This document shows positions 37,204 to 46,481 of a stretch of DNA of 64,000 nt, one piece after another. Within the stretch, counting starts at the first letter, position 1; each line of letters begins with the position of its first letter. The notes under the pieces are model-generated. The model did not search any database. It was not told where the DNA came from and saw only the letters and a list, made by a program, of their open reading frames with translations. The position numbers and the translations under genes are program-made. The stretch covers positions 4,788,501 to 4,852,500 of the forward strand of contig NZ_CP095413.1 of the NCBI RefSeq assembly GCF_023016285.1, read 5' to 3'. This DNA comes from Muricauda sp. SCSIO 64092. GTDB lineage: Bacteria; Bacteroidota; Bacteroidia; Flavobacteriales; Flavobacteriaceae.

Positions 37204-37626
37204 TTATTGTTTTATTAATACGATATCTTTAAATCCGGTAGTGCTGAGCGCATCAGTGACAATGAACTGTGATAGCTCCAGCGTATCCTTCGATCTAAAA
37301 TTTACATTGACCAAGTTCGTTACTCTTTCGTCCCCTACGTTCCAATGCCTTGTTACCCTGATCGAAGAAGTGTTTACGATGGTAAAGGACATCCGTAAAG
37401 TATCGTGGGGTTTAAGGTTCCACAAAATTGTCCTATCGCTCTGGAATCTGATCGTTGAACAAGATTCGCAAGGTGATAGTTCTCCCCATAGACCGACAAG
37501 GTCATTCAGCATTTCCTGTGAGTTTTGCTTTGAATCATTGGAACACCCCACATTGGAGGGGATAATGGACAATAGGCAAACGAAGGTTGTAACAAGTCCC
37601 ATTTTAAAAGTGGCTTTAGTTTTCAT
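37204..37626 (-). CDS. Lipoprotein, lipocalin-like, unknown function
   Basis: The 140-residue product has a long signal with lipobox SNVGC (residues 24-28), then LVGLWGELSPCESCSTIRFQ and a beta-rich remainder, similar in outline to small lipocalin-type lipoproteins. It ends 23 bases before the S8 protease start on the same strand, so both are probably co-transcribed. A role as inhibitor or chaperone of the protease is conceivable from position only. Confidence 0.65.
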   Translation of the reverse strand: MKTKATFKMGLVTTFVCLLSIIPSNVGCSNDSKQNSQEMLNDLVGLWGELSPCESCSTIRFQSDRTILWNLKPHDTLRMSFTIVNTSSIRVTRHWNVGDERVTNLVNVNFRSKDTLELSQFIVTDALSTTGFKDIVLIKQ

Positions 37627-38487
37627 GGTATAGTAGATTTAAAAAATTAGAGAACAATTCATTTTTTGTTTTTCATAATCTTGATTTTGTCTTTTTTATT
37701 TAATGTTTTCCATTCGTCGTTTCCGGTTCTCAACTATGAATGTCTGCATAGCCACTAAAGTTGTTTGGAGTACGAACCCAAGCAACTTTTACCTTATAAA
37801 TAGGGATGTGGGTAGGGTGTAGGGTGTAGGGTGGTAGTATATACTAACATTCACAACGCTTTTGGAGCAAGCTGTTGCACAACCTCGCTCATTGCGTTCT
37901 TTTTCATAACACCATTAAGGTAAATTGGATTGCCCTAAAAGCCAATACACATTGCATAATTGGTATCATGCGGGAATAGCGGGATGTTTTAAGTAGAAAG
38001 AGCTGTAATTATACTACGACAAAATGCTTTTTACCTAGTATCCGGTTTGGGAAAAACGCCTTAAAAAAAGGTGAAAGGCAAAACGATACCTCAAAGGTAG
38101 CAGTAGGGCACCCAGAGGCTTTTTTTAATATGTAACTAATGCTTTTGGATAGGTAACATTGTGGAAGTGGAGCCACCAAAAGCACTCGGGACCAGGCGTT
38201 AAAAACCCTCAAGGCCATGAATCCGAAAAGGCATTTCTTAGTGTATTGATTCTTTAGTACGTTTTACCACAGGATACGAATTGATATTCATTTGTTGGTA
38301 AACCTTCTCCCTTGCCACACTTTTTGAATGAATATTAACATTGAAATGAAGTTTTGATTATTTTAGTCTTGGTTGGGCAGTACAAAGGAATCCAGGTTCT
38401 TTTAGGATTCATGACACTAAATAAATCCACTGCCCAATGGAACGGCGCTAGGTTGTCCTGGCATTATCCGGGTTAAAAAAATCTTGA
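37627..38487. other. 861-base intergenic region containing a dispersed repeat, otherwise empty
   Basis: Apart from the repeat at 37936-38013, it holds a short GGTGTAGGGTGTAGGGTG tandem near 37812-37829 and divergent promoters. A minus-strand open frame at 38009-38218 overlaps the repeat and shows no motif. Confidence 0.4.
37936..38013 (+). repeat. Copy 2 of the imperfect 78-bp dispersed repeat
   Basis: TAAAAGCCAATACACATTGC followed by ATAATTGGTATCATGCGGGA matches 33953-34030 with scattered changes. Weaker similarity may extend about 70 bases further upstream in both copies. Confidence 0.6.
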
Positions 38488-39357
38488 ATGAAGGCATCTT
38501 ATTACAAAATTATATTCGATGAAGAAACACCATTTCGATGCACCTATATAGATCTTCCTGTTTTTGATCATCCGTGGCATTTTCATCCTGAACTGGAGTT
38601 GACCTTGATTCTTGAAAGCGAGGGAATTCGATATATAGGAGACCACACCTCCAGCTTTAAAGCAGGGGATTTGGTACTGGTAGGCCCAAATTTGCCACAT
38701 TTATGGTTGAACGATAAAAAGAGTTTGGAAGATACCGTAGGAAGAAGCCGCAGGATCACACTTCAATTTCCTGAGGATTTTATGAATAGGATATTTAAGG
38801 ATGCCATAGAATTACAGCCCTTGGCCCAACTTTTCAAGGTAGCCGAAAGAGGAATCTCCTTTTCTGCAGAAACCAGTAGTCAAATTTTCCCGCTATTATT
38901 GGACATTAACAAAAAGAGGGGACTGCCCAAATGGGCCGCTGTGTTCAATCTTTTATCACAACTTACCGAGGCTGATGATTACAGACTTTTGGCAAGCCCT
39001 GGCTATCTGCCAAAGTTCACCAACAGGGACTGCAACCTTATGAACCAAATATTCCGGCACATCAGGAATAACATTGAAAATAAGATCACGCTTCAGGAAA
39101 TGGCGGATATGGCCTGCCTGACGAAACCTTCCTTCTGTCGCTTTTTCAAACAGAAAACGTCCAAATCATTTTTTGCCTTTTTGAATGAATATAGGGTAAA
39201 CAACACTAAAAGAATGTTGTTGGATGACAAGCATCTCCCGATAGGCTTGATTGCCCAGAAATCTGGATTTCCCAGCGTTCAGCATTTCAATTCAAAATTC
39301 AAGGAACTGAATAATGGATTGACCCCCTCCCAATACAAGAAAGTAAATGGGCTTTGA
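38488..39357 (+). CDS. AraC family transcriptional regulator with cupin sensor domain
   Basis: The 289-residue regulator has an N-terminal cupin (FDHPWHFHPELELTLILES, GDLVLVGPNLPHLWL) and a C-terminal double helix-turn-helix (about 190-285: ITLQEMADMACLTKPSFCRF, and IGLIAQKSGFPSVQHFNSKF). Such regulators respond to a sugar. It precedes and is co-directional with the glycoside hydrolase and mannonate dehydratase, so it likely controls these. Confidence 0.92.
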   Translation: MKASYYKIIFDEETPFRCTYIDLPVFDHPWHFHPELELTLILESEGIRYIGDHTSSFKAGDLVLVGPNLPHLWLNDKKSLEDTVGRSRRITLQFPEDFMNRIFKDAIELQPLAQLFKVAERGISFSAETSSQIFPLLLDINKKRGLPKWAAVFNLLSQLTEADDYRLLASPGYLPKFTNRDCNLMNQIFRHIRNNIENKITLQEMADMACLTKPSFCRFFKQKTSKSFFAFLNEYRVNNTKRMLLDDKHLPIGLIAQKSGFPSVQHFNSKFKELNNGLTPSQYKKVNGL

Positions 39358-39631
39358 AAATCCTTTAACTTTTCAAGCCTATTCTTTCATTGCGTGGTTT
39401 TATCGAAAACGGACCACAAAGCCCAGGTCTTGCAAAAACCATCAGCTTTTACAATAAGCAAATAGTTAATATTCATTCATAATTGGAAAACACGGTATAA
39501 AATCCATACCTATCTGAAGACTAGTTTTATGCCCAGGTTGAGTTACTGATCACACTTCAAACACTTTAAACTTCGGAGCCTTACCGTTTTGGACCGGGCT
39601 GATTGATTTTATATAACCAATTCAAGATGAA

Positions 39632-41825
39632 ATGAATACAAAAACATTCTTTTTCCTGTTTCTGTTCACAGTTGTTTTTATCAATAGGAAATCCATTGCA
39701 CAACAAGAATATACACCCGCCGATCCTGAATACTATGCTATGGACAGGGAGGATATTTCGTTTGATGACGAGCAAATGCTCTTGTTCAACCACAGAGGGT
39801 TTGTATCCCCTAGACAGTATAGCCTAACACAGTTTGCCAATGTGTGGTTTTTACCTATTGGGGCACCTCGATATGAATTTAACATAAACTTTTTTGATAA
39901 AGGCACCGGTCGTTTAATAGAGGACGATGTGCCGACCAAATGGAAATCTTGGATAGACGATGGCAAAAGTTTTGATCCACTGGGCTCCAATTTCAGACCC
40001 AATTCCCCATCAATAGTGGTGACCCAGGATGAAAGATGGCAACCAAATCAATATGAAAGAACGGCCACGTTCCATAAGGAATATGACAAAAAGTGGATCA
40101 GCTTTTCTGTAAAGAGTTGGACGAACGTGTCTTACGATGCTAATGAGGTCTTCATGAAACTTACCCTTACCAACCGTAATTCCAAGGATTTGGAGATGAC
40201 GCTTATCCCGAATCAGGTAGCTGGGATATTGGAACGCTATACCAAGAAAGGGGTAGTGGAAGGCTCCAACAAAGCTGAGGTCATTGATGCATTTACCATA
40301 GGAAGCGAAATGGCCCATGTACGCGTATCGTCCTCAATAGAAAAGATAAGTGACAAAGGGTTTGAAATCGCGATACCCCCAAACGAAACAGCAACTTATT
40401 ATTTTGCCGTAAAGTTTTATAGTCCACAAGATGAAGCTCCAGCCATAACCCAATCGGACATCCCGGATAGAATGCAAAAAGCAGATGAAAAGACACGGGA
40501 CATGCTGTCTTGGGCCTATGGGAAGCTTCCAAAATTTTCAAGCTCCAACAAGCAATTGGAGCAGTACTATTATCGCTGCATGTTGTCCGTTCTAATGAGC
40601 CGTTATGAGAATCCAAGTTATATTTCGGACGTGTTTTGGGCGGTAGGTACATGGCCCTATACCATAAGTTGGGATACCTCCTATACCTCGGACCTTATAG
40701 CTATTGTTGGACCCTGAAAGCCTAAAAGATGCCATTCTAACAAATTTTGAACAGGTACAATTAAAAAAGACCTATGTCGGTTGGAATGGTGCCCATTGGG
40801 ACATACTCTATATACAGGAGCCCTTTGCACTTCAGCTTATGATCGAAGCTTACCTTAGGCATACGGGCGACCATTCCATTTTTGATCAAAAAGCGGCCGG
40901 TTCATCGGTTTGGGAATGGATGCAACGATGGGTGGATGAACTTCAGGATACCTACACCAACGACCTGGGTTTAATTGATGTGGGCTACAATACGGAAAAA
41001 ATCATTGAGATTAGAACGGATGGGTATAACCATGCAGTCCCCATTACCAATACATTGACGGTCGATTTGTTGTATACTATGTCCGATTGGGCCGCGCTAC
41101 GAAATGAAAAAAAGTTGAAGCAAACTTATTACAAAGATGCAGAAAAGCTTCAAGGACAGGTAGATAAGTACTTGTGGAATGAAACTTTAGGGTGGTTTGA
41201 CAACTACTATCCAGACGGTACAAAAGGTACCATTTGGACGTATCATTTGTTTGATCTTTTGGGAACGGATTTTCTTCCCGATCATCAGGCTTATAAGTTG
41301 GTAAGCCATTTACAGGAAGGGGAGTTTTTGGGCAAATATGGTGTGTACTCCATTGCACGTAGGGATACCGTACATTGGGACCTAATAGATTCGGATTGGG
41401 GTGGGGGAGGCCAGTATGCGGGTATGCCGGGACGTATTTCACGTAATTTGTACCAGAGGGGGTTTGCCGGAAAAGGCTGGGATGTATTAAAACGTAATAT
41501 CAGGTATATCGATCACTTTCCATACCTGCCGCAGAATCCACGTATTGATACCCCGGAGCAAGATCGCTCGTCGATGCCATTACAAATTTCAGCAGGTGCT
41601 GGATGGGAGGCCATTGTTTTTGGAACTTTTGGGGTGAAAATTGAAGCAAACCAACTGACCATAAAGCCTTTTAACCACGAAGATATTGGGGAAGCCCAAT
41701 TACGAAATATTGTTTGGCAAGGTAGGAACTTTGGTATCAAGCTCACTCGAAAAACCTTCTCGGTTTATGAAGACAACACGCTCTTGACCACAAAGTTTTA
41801 CGGGGAATCCGTAACCATAGACTAA
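39632..41825 (+). pseudogene. MGH1/GH63-like glycoside hydrolase gene, broken by a frameshift
   Basis: Two overlapping frames make one protein of about 725 residues: frame 1 (39632-40717; signal peptide ending at SIAQQ, a beta-sandwich region, then the start of an (alpha/alpha)6 barrel, YYYRCMLSVLMSRYENPSYI) and frame 2 (from about 40700 to 41825; LDPESLKDAILTNFEQVQLK, YVGWNGAHWDILYIQEPF, DSDWGGGGQYAGMPGRISRN). The break is at about 40695-40710, where one base too many shifts the frame. The joined barrel resembles trehalase/GH63-type glycosidases. No long homopolymer is present, so either a real mutation or a sequencing error is possible; translation from the ATG at 40704 would lack half the barrel. 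Confidence 0.8.
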
Positions 41826-41862
41826 ATCATAACCAAGAAAACCCGAATCAACAACCGCCACA

Positions 41863-42915
41863 ATGATGAAAAGATTATTGAAAACGGAAAAATGGGCCAA
41901 CCTACCCATGCGCCCCGGGTTTGGTTCATTTATGCACCCCACGGAAGAAAAACTGACGCTTATTAAACAATTGGGGGTCGATGATATCATTTTGAACATG
42001 TACCGGAATAATTTGATAGACACCAATTTTGATTCCTTACCGCTTCCGGGGGACCACCAATGGGAGTACAAGGATTTAGTGATGCTTCGTAACATAGTTG
42101 AGAATACAGGCATCCGGTTGTTGGCGTTGGAGAACATGCCATTTTCTTTTTACGATAAGATAATGGTGGGGCAACCTGGTAGGGAAGAGCAGTTAAAGCA
42201 TGTACAAGAGACGGTTTACAATATGGGGAGTGCCGGTATTCCCGTTCTGGGATATGGATGGACACCTACCGGGGTCTGGCGTTCTTCCACCACATACAAA
42301 ATTAGGGGTGGGGCGCAATCCATGAGTGTCAATCTTGAAGATTTTAAAACTGCACCACTCTCCCATGGAAGGGTATTTTCCGAAGATGAAATGTGGGATT
42401 ACTACCACTATTTTTTAGAAGGGGTACTGGGGGTTGCAGAAGAAGCAGGAGTCACTTTAGCATTGCACCCAAATGATCCACCAGTACCAAGTTTGGCGGG
42501 TGTACCTCAGTTGTTCCGTAGTTTTAAGGCATATCGAAAGGCTATGGATATGATTAAAAGTGAAAATCACGGACTGCAGTATTGTTTGGGTAATTTTTCC
42601 GCAATGGGCGAGGATATCAATTCGGTAACGGAATACTTTGCAAAAGAGGACAAGTTGGTATATATACATTTTCAAACGGTTTCCAACTCCTTGGCCAAAG
42701 GAAATACAACACTCAATGAAATTTTTGTAGATATGCCGGGTTATTATGACCCTGTATCCGTCCTCAAAAAACTCAAGGAAGTCGGTTTTAGCGGTATGAT
42801 AATGCCGGGCCATGTACCAAAGATGATTGGGGACAAATCCTGGGAGGAGCGCGGGCGATCATTTACCATTGGATATATCAAAGGTATTATGGCTGCTTTG
42901 AACTGTGAAGGATAA
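41863..42915 (+). CDS. uxuA: Mannonate dehydratase (UxuA-like)
   Basis: The 350-residue protein has the TIM-barrel/UxuA motifs LALENMPFSFYDKIM, GYGWTPTGVWRSS, LALHPNDPPVPSLAGV, CLGNFSAMGED, YIHFQTVSNSL and MPGHVPKMIGD. UxuA converts D-mannonate to 2-keto-3-deoxygluconate in glucuronate breakdown. It is shorter than the E. coli enzyme (about 394) but near the Bacillus and Bacteroidota lengths. It follows the broken glycosidase by 37 bases, pointing to use of an oligosaccharide with uronic acid. Confidence 0.85.
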   Translation: MMKRLLKTEKWANLPMRPGFGSFMHPTEEKLTLIKQLGVDDIILNMYRNNLIDTNFDSLPLPGDHQWEYKDLVMLRNIVENTGIRLLALENMPFSFYDKIMVGQPGREEQLKHVQETVYNMGSAGIPVLGYGWTPTGVWRSSTTYKIRGGAQSMSVNLEDFKTAPLSHGRVFSEDEMWDYYHYFLEGVLGVAEEAGVTLALHPNDPPVPSLAGVPQLFRSFKAYRKAMDMIKSENHGLQYCLGNFSAMGEDINSVTEYFAKEDKLVYIHFQTVSNSLAKGNTTLNEIFVDMPGYYDPVSVLKKLKEVGFSGMIMPGHVPKMIGDKSWEERGRSFTIGYIKGIMAALNCEG

Positions 42916-43062
42916 TGTAATCACAGTATGCTGACTTCGATAGCGGAATTGAGCAACTTTTTGTTCAGGTATGTTAATAAGGGCTTGTAAAGCAGGGATG
43001 TATTCAGAGGGTCGGACAAAATATGTTAGGGCGAAAAAAAACATTGAAAATCAATGGCCTAT

Positions 43063-43105
43063 GTAGCGATAGGGGGACTTGAACTCTCGACCTTAGGGTT
43101 ATGAA
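43063..43105 (-). pseudogene. 3' half of a tRNA-Met(CAT)-like gene
   Basis: On the minus strand TTCATAACCC (anticodon loop), then AGGTC, T-arm GAGAGTTCAAGTCCCCC and TATCGCTAC match the 3' half of a tRNA with a CAT anticodon. No matching D arm or 5' acceptor is upstream, and one side of the T stem is mutated. Homology stops in the anticodon loop. Confidence 0.6.
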
Positions 43106-43260
43106 CATTGATTTGTTGGTTCTGTTTAATGTTAGGTTTTTTACTCCTAATTTAAAAGGGATTCCACCTATTTCCCTTTATCCCGATTTATTACTATGAT
43201 TATTGGTTTTTATAAGTATACCCTCACTTTTGAACTTGCAAGGCCTAATCTATATATAAT

Positions 43261-43405
43261 ATGAGCAAATTTTTACCACCTGCATTCCTACTTCTAGTTT
43301 TACGTATTATTTCCTGTCAAGGTTGACGACTTGACCAGTTCAATGGAAAACGATGCAACAATAATAGAAGAAAACGACTTAAAACCCATCAAATTGGGAG
43401 GGTAG
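43261..43405 (+). pseudogene. Frameshifted small lipoprotein gene
   Basis: ATG at 43261 gives a lipoprotein signal MSKFLPPAFLLLVLRIISC, then a stop after 21 codons. Skipping one base at about 43323 lets the frame continue VDDLTSSMENDATIIEENDL to a stop at 43403-43405, which is a plausible short acidic lipoprotein. Either decayed or chance; the match of signal and continuation makes decay likelier. Confidence 0.4.
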
Positions 43406-43486
43406 CTTGAAATCCATGCTCTTAATTCGGAATGAAGCAATTTGTGGAACAACAATAAAAAGGCTCCTTGTTACTAATAAAGGCTT

Positions 43487-44035
43487 TTATTCTTCAACTT
43501 TAAAATAATAGGCTTCTGGGGTGTTTTCAGAAAGATTGGTGATATTGACCTCTATGTTTTCTGAATAATAAGGTGTATTGGAGTTTAAATTGACGGCATT
43601 GAAACTTAAGGAATATTCACCTTCTTCAACCAGAATAATCCCCATCCGGGATTCATAGGTATTTGTACCTGTATTTAACTTCGCAACATTGATGGTTCCA
43701 TTTGGTGAATATAAAAGTCCTTCTCTAATATAAACTCCTTCAAACGAATCGGAAAAAGCTGATAATTTTCGGAAATCGGGATAATAAGAAAACGCTTTGG
43801 AGTTCGAGGTTTCGTATATATCAAGTTTATTATTGTAACCGTCTTCATCAAGATACCTACTAAAACTTAAATTAAAAATTATGGTATCCCCTACTTGATA
43901 ATTTTCTTTATTTTCAAATGTAAAGGCATCAGAAATGATTATCCAAGGATAATAACCATAATCATCATTACCCGAAAAACACCCTATCACGGACAGACCC
44001 ATTAAACCTACAATGAATACAACTGATTTTTTCAT
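43487..44035 (-). CDS. Lipoprotein of unknown function
   Basis: The 182-residue product has a lipoprotein signal (MKKSVVFIVGLMGLSVIGC). The mature part is Tyr-, Ser- and Asn-rich with beta-type stretches (YQVGDTIIFNLSFSRYLDED, SLSFNAVNLNSNTPYYSEN), similar in style to carbohydrate-binding or Ig-like surface lipoproteins, but no family is recognised. It lies 127 bases upstream of the co-directional outer membrane protein gene's stop, in the accessory region. Confidence 0.65.
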   Translation of the reverse strand: MKKSVVFIVGLMGLSVIGCFSGNDDYGYYPWIIISDAFTFENKENYQVGDTIIFNLSFSRYLDEDGYNNKLDIYETSNSKAFSYYPDFRKLSAFSDSFEGVYIREGLLYSPNGTINVAKLNTGTNTYESRMGIILVEEGEYSLSFNAVNLNSNTPYYSENIEVNITNLSENTPEAYYFKVEE

Positions 44036-44162
44036 CTGTATAAAATTTTAAATCATTGAAATTTAATGTCTTAAAAATTTTAAGACATTCAGTAATTCGC
44101 AAAAATTTTGTTCATTTCGGGGGTAAATTTCCCGAAGAAAAAGTGTATGCTCATTTCATATA

Positions 44163-44744
44163 CTAAAATCTAAATCCTAAATTGATACCGGACTGGGCAA
44201 CGGAAACACCAAAATCATCATAATATTCACCAACAATATCTCCGCCCAACCCTAACATTAATTCCAGGGAAATACGTTTTTTGAACAATAAAAACTTTTG
44301 ACCAATTCCCACACCCAATGCAAGATTGGTGTAGTTTTCGATTTCTCTGCGGTACACTCCATAGCCTTCAGTAGTGGTTCTTCGCCGAACTTCATTTGAC
44401 CTTCCCCCATGAAGGCTTGTAAAGGCCTGAAGAAAGAAGCTGTTCCGTTGGTTGCCCCTCACATACCATCGTCCATAGGGGGTTATTTCATAATCCTTGG
44501 TGCCATTGCCATAACCGTCATCGAAATCCCTGCTATTGAACCCGTATTTTCCGTACCATAGACCTAGACCAGCGGAAAAATTCTTCGAAAAAGCGTTTTC
44601 ATATATCAAGTAAACGGACTGATCTGCCATTAAATAGCCAGTATTTATAGCTATATCATTTCTGTAGGTATGGTTTGTACCATTTTCTTGACCTGAAGAC
44701 CACAAAGTGCCGAGAAAAAAACCAATTAACAGTAGTCTTTTCAT
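44163..44744 (-). CDS. Outer membrane beta-barrel protein, small
   Basis: The 193-residue product has a signal peptide (MKRLLLIGFFLGTLWSSGQ) and alternating barrel strands (FSAGLGLWYGKYGF, EITPYGRWYVRG, SFFLQAFTSLHGG, NLALGVGIGQKFLLF) ending in a terminal aromatic strand (GINLGFRF). It resembles DUF3575/OmpA-like small barrels. Function unknown. The repeated palindrome region at 44883-44950 lies about 140-200 bases upstream of the start and may carry its promoter. Confidence 0.72.
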   Translation of the reverse strand: MKRLLLIGFFLGTLWSSGQENGTNHTYRNDIAINTGYLMADQSVYLIYENAFSKNFSAGLGLWYGKYGFNSRDFDDGYGNGTKDYEITPYGRWYVRGNQRNSFFLQAFTSLHGGRSNEVRRRTTTEGYGVYRREIENYTNLALGVGIGQKFLLFKKRISLELMLGLGGDIVGEYYDDFGVSVAQSGINLGFRF

Positions 44745-44790
44745 TTTTTACAATTCATGGTTTTTAAGTTCTATCAAGACACTTATATGC

Positions 44791-44950
44791 CGTAATTTTT
44801 GCCATCTTATCAATCTCATAATATGTTATGGTATTTCTGGGGATGCAACGATTAAATGCTTTTTTTAAAGGCTAAAGTCATGAATAGCGGAAACACTGAA
44901 AATACGTGTTAGTGCGTATTTACTGGGTAGTGGTACTAAAGTCTTTGCCA
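44791..44950. repeat. Duplicated segments shared with 56889-56971 and 57445-57517
   Basis: 44791-44873 matches 56889-56971 and 44883-44950 matches 57445-57517, with about 10 bases between the two blocks here but about 470 bases in the other copy. The first block encodes, on the minus strand, the tail of a lipoprotein family (KKAFNRCIPRNTITYYEIDK then MAKITAYKCLDRT and stop); the second contains an AATACGTGTTA palindrome. The remaining 45 bases to about 44995 resemble an IS end, and 44998 onwards shows no gene. Confidence 0.75.
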
Positions 44951-45057
44951 CTGTTATCAATGACCAAAAAGTGGCCCCGTTGACCATAATGTAGCCATGG
45001 AAAATCAGGAAAAGGCCCAAGAGCTTTTAGAAAAATTGGGAAAATGGGACACTAGTA

Positions 45058-45441
45058 CTAATTCACCTCTTCAAACCCTCCTTGTATGGAAAAATGCAGG
45101 GTAGCCGAAACGTTAGCATCCAACAGCTTTGCCGTGTTCTGTCCAGGCTCTAAATGTATAGGGATAATATGTGTCCCATCTTCTGTAAAGTTTATGGTAT
45201 ATACAACGCTATTAATAGTATATTTAACTTCATCAAGGTAGCTCATTTTATACCCTTCAATGGCCAAGGCATATTGTCCGTTAGGATCTACACAGGCACC
45301 TTGCTCTAATGCCGTACCATCCAGATACACAAAACGAAGTGAAAAATCTTCCAAGGTCTTTTGGTCTCCATTGTCTGATGAGCAAGAGAAACAAAATAAC
45401 AATAAGGGAAGAACACATATATTTAAGTTTCGTTTCATCAT
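45058..45441 (-). CDS. Small lipoprotein downstream of the giant surface-protein operon
   Basis: The 127-residue product has a lipoprotein signal (MMKRNLNICVLPLLLFCFSC). The mature part shows a beta-sandwich-like series (FSLRFVYLDGTALEQGACVD, EVKYTINSVVYTINFTEDGT, ATLHFSIQGGF). No family recognised. It starts 4 bases after the stop of the 304-residue protein, so it belongs to the same operon. Confidence 0.7.
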   Translation of the reverse strand: MMKRNLNICVLPLLLFCFSCSSDNGDQKTLEDFSLRFVYLDGTALEQGACVDPNGQYALAIEGYKMSYLDEVKYTINSVVYTINFTEDGTHIIPIHLEPGQNTAKLLDANVSATLHFSIQGGFEEVN

Positions 45442-45445
45442 AATT

Positions 45446-46360
45446 CTAATCTCTTAATTCAATTTTAATTTCTTTTGCTTCCTCTCCTAAAGAAACAATA
45501 TAAGTTCCAACTTCCAGATCTAAAAAGATAACTTCTCCGTTTTCAAATTCTTTGGTAGCTATAAGCTGGCTTCCCTGTTTTAAAGTGACACGCTCGGTAC
45601 TATTATGTAAAACAACTTTAATAGCACCTCCAGAGTAACATACAGCATCTTTTTTATAAAATTTAGTACTGCTTAAATCTTGATTTACATTGATAGTCCA
45701 TTCTTTTGCAAAAGAACGGTCTTCTGAGAGCACCGTTAATACTAAGGGGTCATACAAATTAAATCTGCTGACACCACTTTCCAATAATGTGCGATAATCA
45801 TAAAGGGCAGCACCTTCACTCAATGCATACTCAATAGTCACACTACTTAAATCTGTACCAATATCGACTTCTATATTTACGGAATTGGTGTTCACTATAT
45901 TGGAAATAGACGCAATGCCTTTGAGATTAAACGATACGATATCAACTTCTGAACTTAATGCAGGATTGGCCAAAGACACTGGTTGAAACGTAGTACCATT
46001 GTGCTCGTTAATTTCAAATGTGATGGTCTTAGCTACATCAATAACCTGATCATTGGCCGAATCGTATATTTTAAACGATACGATGTCATTGGACTCATTC
46101 GAAAAAATAGTCAGGTAAGCGTAATATTTATTGGAATTAACCGATTTTTTCAAATTGGTAACACCACGGCACTCGCCATTAACGAAGGCCGCGACTTTGT
46201 CGTTCTCGCTTGCCAATTCCACTCCATCGACATTTAAAAACGATAATAGTGTCATAGTGTATTGAAACTTATGTTCATCTACAGTCCATGAAGGTTCTTG
46301 TGCCATGCACAATTGAACCGTAAAAACATAGACTACTACTAAGTAAATAAACCTTTTCAT
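45446..46360 (-). CDS. Secreted protein sharing a domain with the adjacent giant protein
   Basis: The 304-residue product has a signal peptide (MKRFIYLVVVYVFTVQLCMAQ). Residues about 24-130 (PSWTVDEHKFQYTMTLLSFL, NDKVAAFVNGECRGVTNL, YYAYLTIFSNES) clearly match residues about 2370-2480 of the giant protein (DWTVNPEDYNYSSNFIGKI, YDKVAAFSGDEVRGVANLEY). A cadherin/DUF5018-like unit (about 135-220, ending AKEWTINVN) and a beta tail follow; no T9SS sorting domain is seen. It lies 121 bases downstream of the giant gene. Confidence 0.72.
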   Translation of the reverse strand: MKRFIYLVVVYVFTVQLCMAQEPSWTVDEHKFQYTMTLLSFLNVDGVELASENDKVAAFVNGECRGVTNLKKSVNSNKYYAYLTIFSNESNDIVSFKIYDSANDQVIDVAKTITFEINEHNGTTFQPVSLANPALSSEVDIVSFNLKGIASISNIVNTNSVNIEVDIGTDLSSVTIEYALSEGAALYDYRTLLESGVSRFNLYDPLVLTVLSEDRSFAKEWTINVNQDLSSTKFYKKDAVCYSGGAIKVVLHNSTERVTLKQGSQLIATKEFENGEVIFLDLEVGTYIVSLGEEAKEIKIELRD

Positions 46361-46481
46361 ACATTTAAATTTTATTGTTTTTCATAAATCATACTTCGAC
46401 TGCGCTCAGCACAGGCATGTAATTAGCCATTAAACATTTCGGTGAGTATTACCAATAAGTTATAATGGCTAATTTCATCAA

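Noticed and set aside
38009..38218. Minus-strand 69-codon open frame
   Set aside because: Overlaps a dispersed repeat and shows no recognisable protein features.
40704..41825. Second half of the glycosidase as an independent gene
   Set aside because: It contains only part of the barrel, no signal peptide and overlaps the first half, so a frameshift in one gene explains it better.
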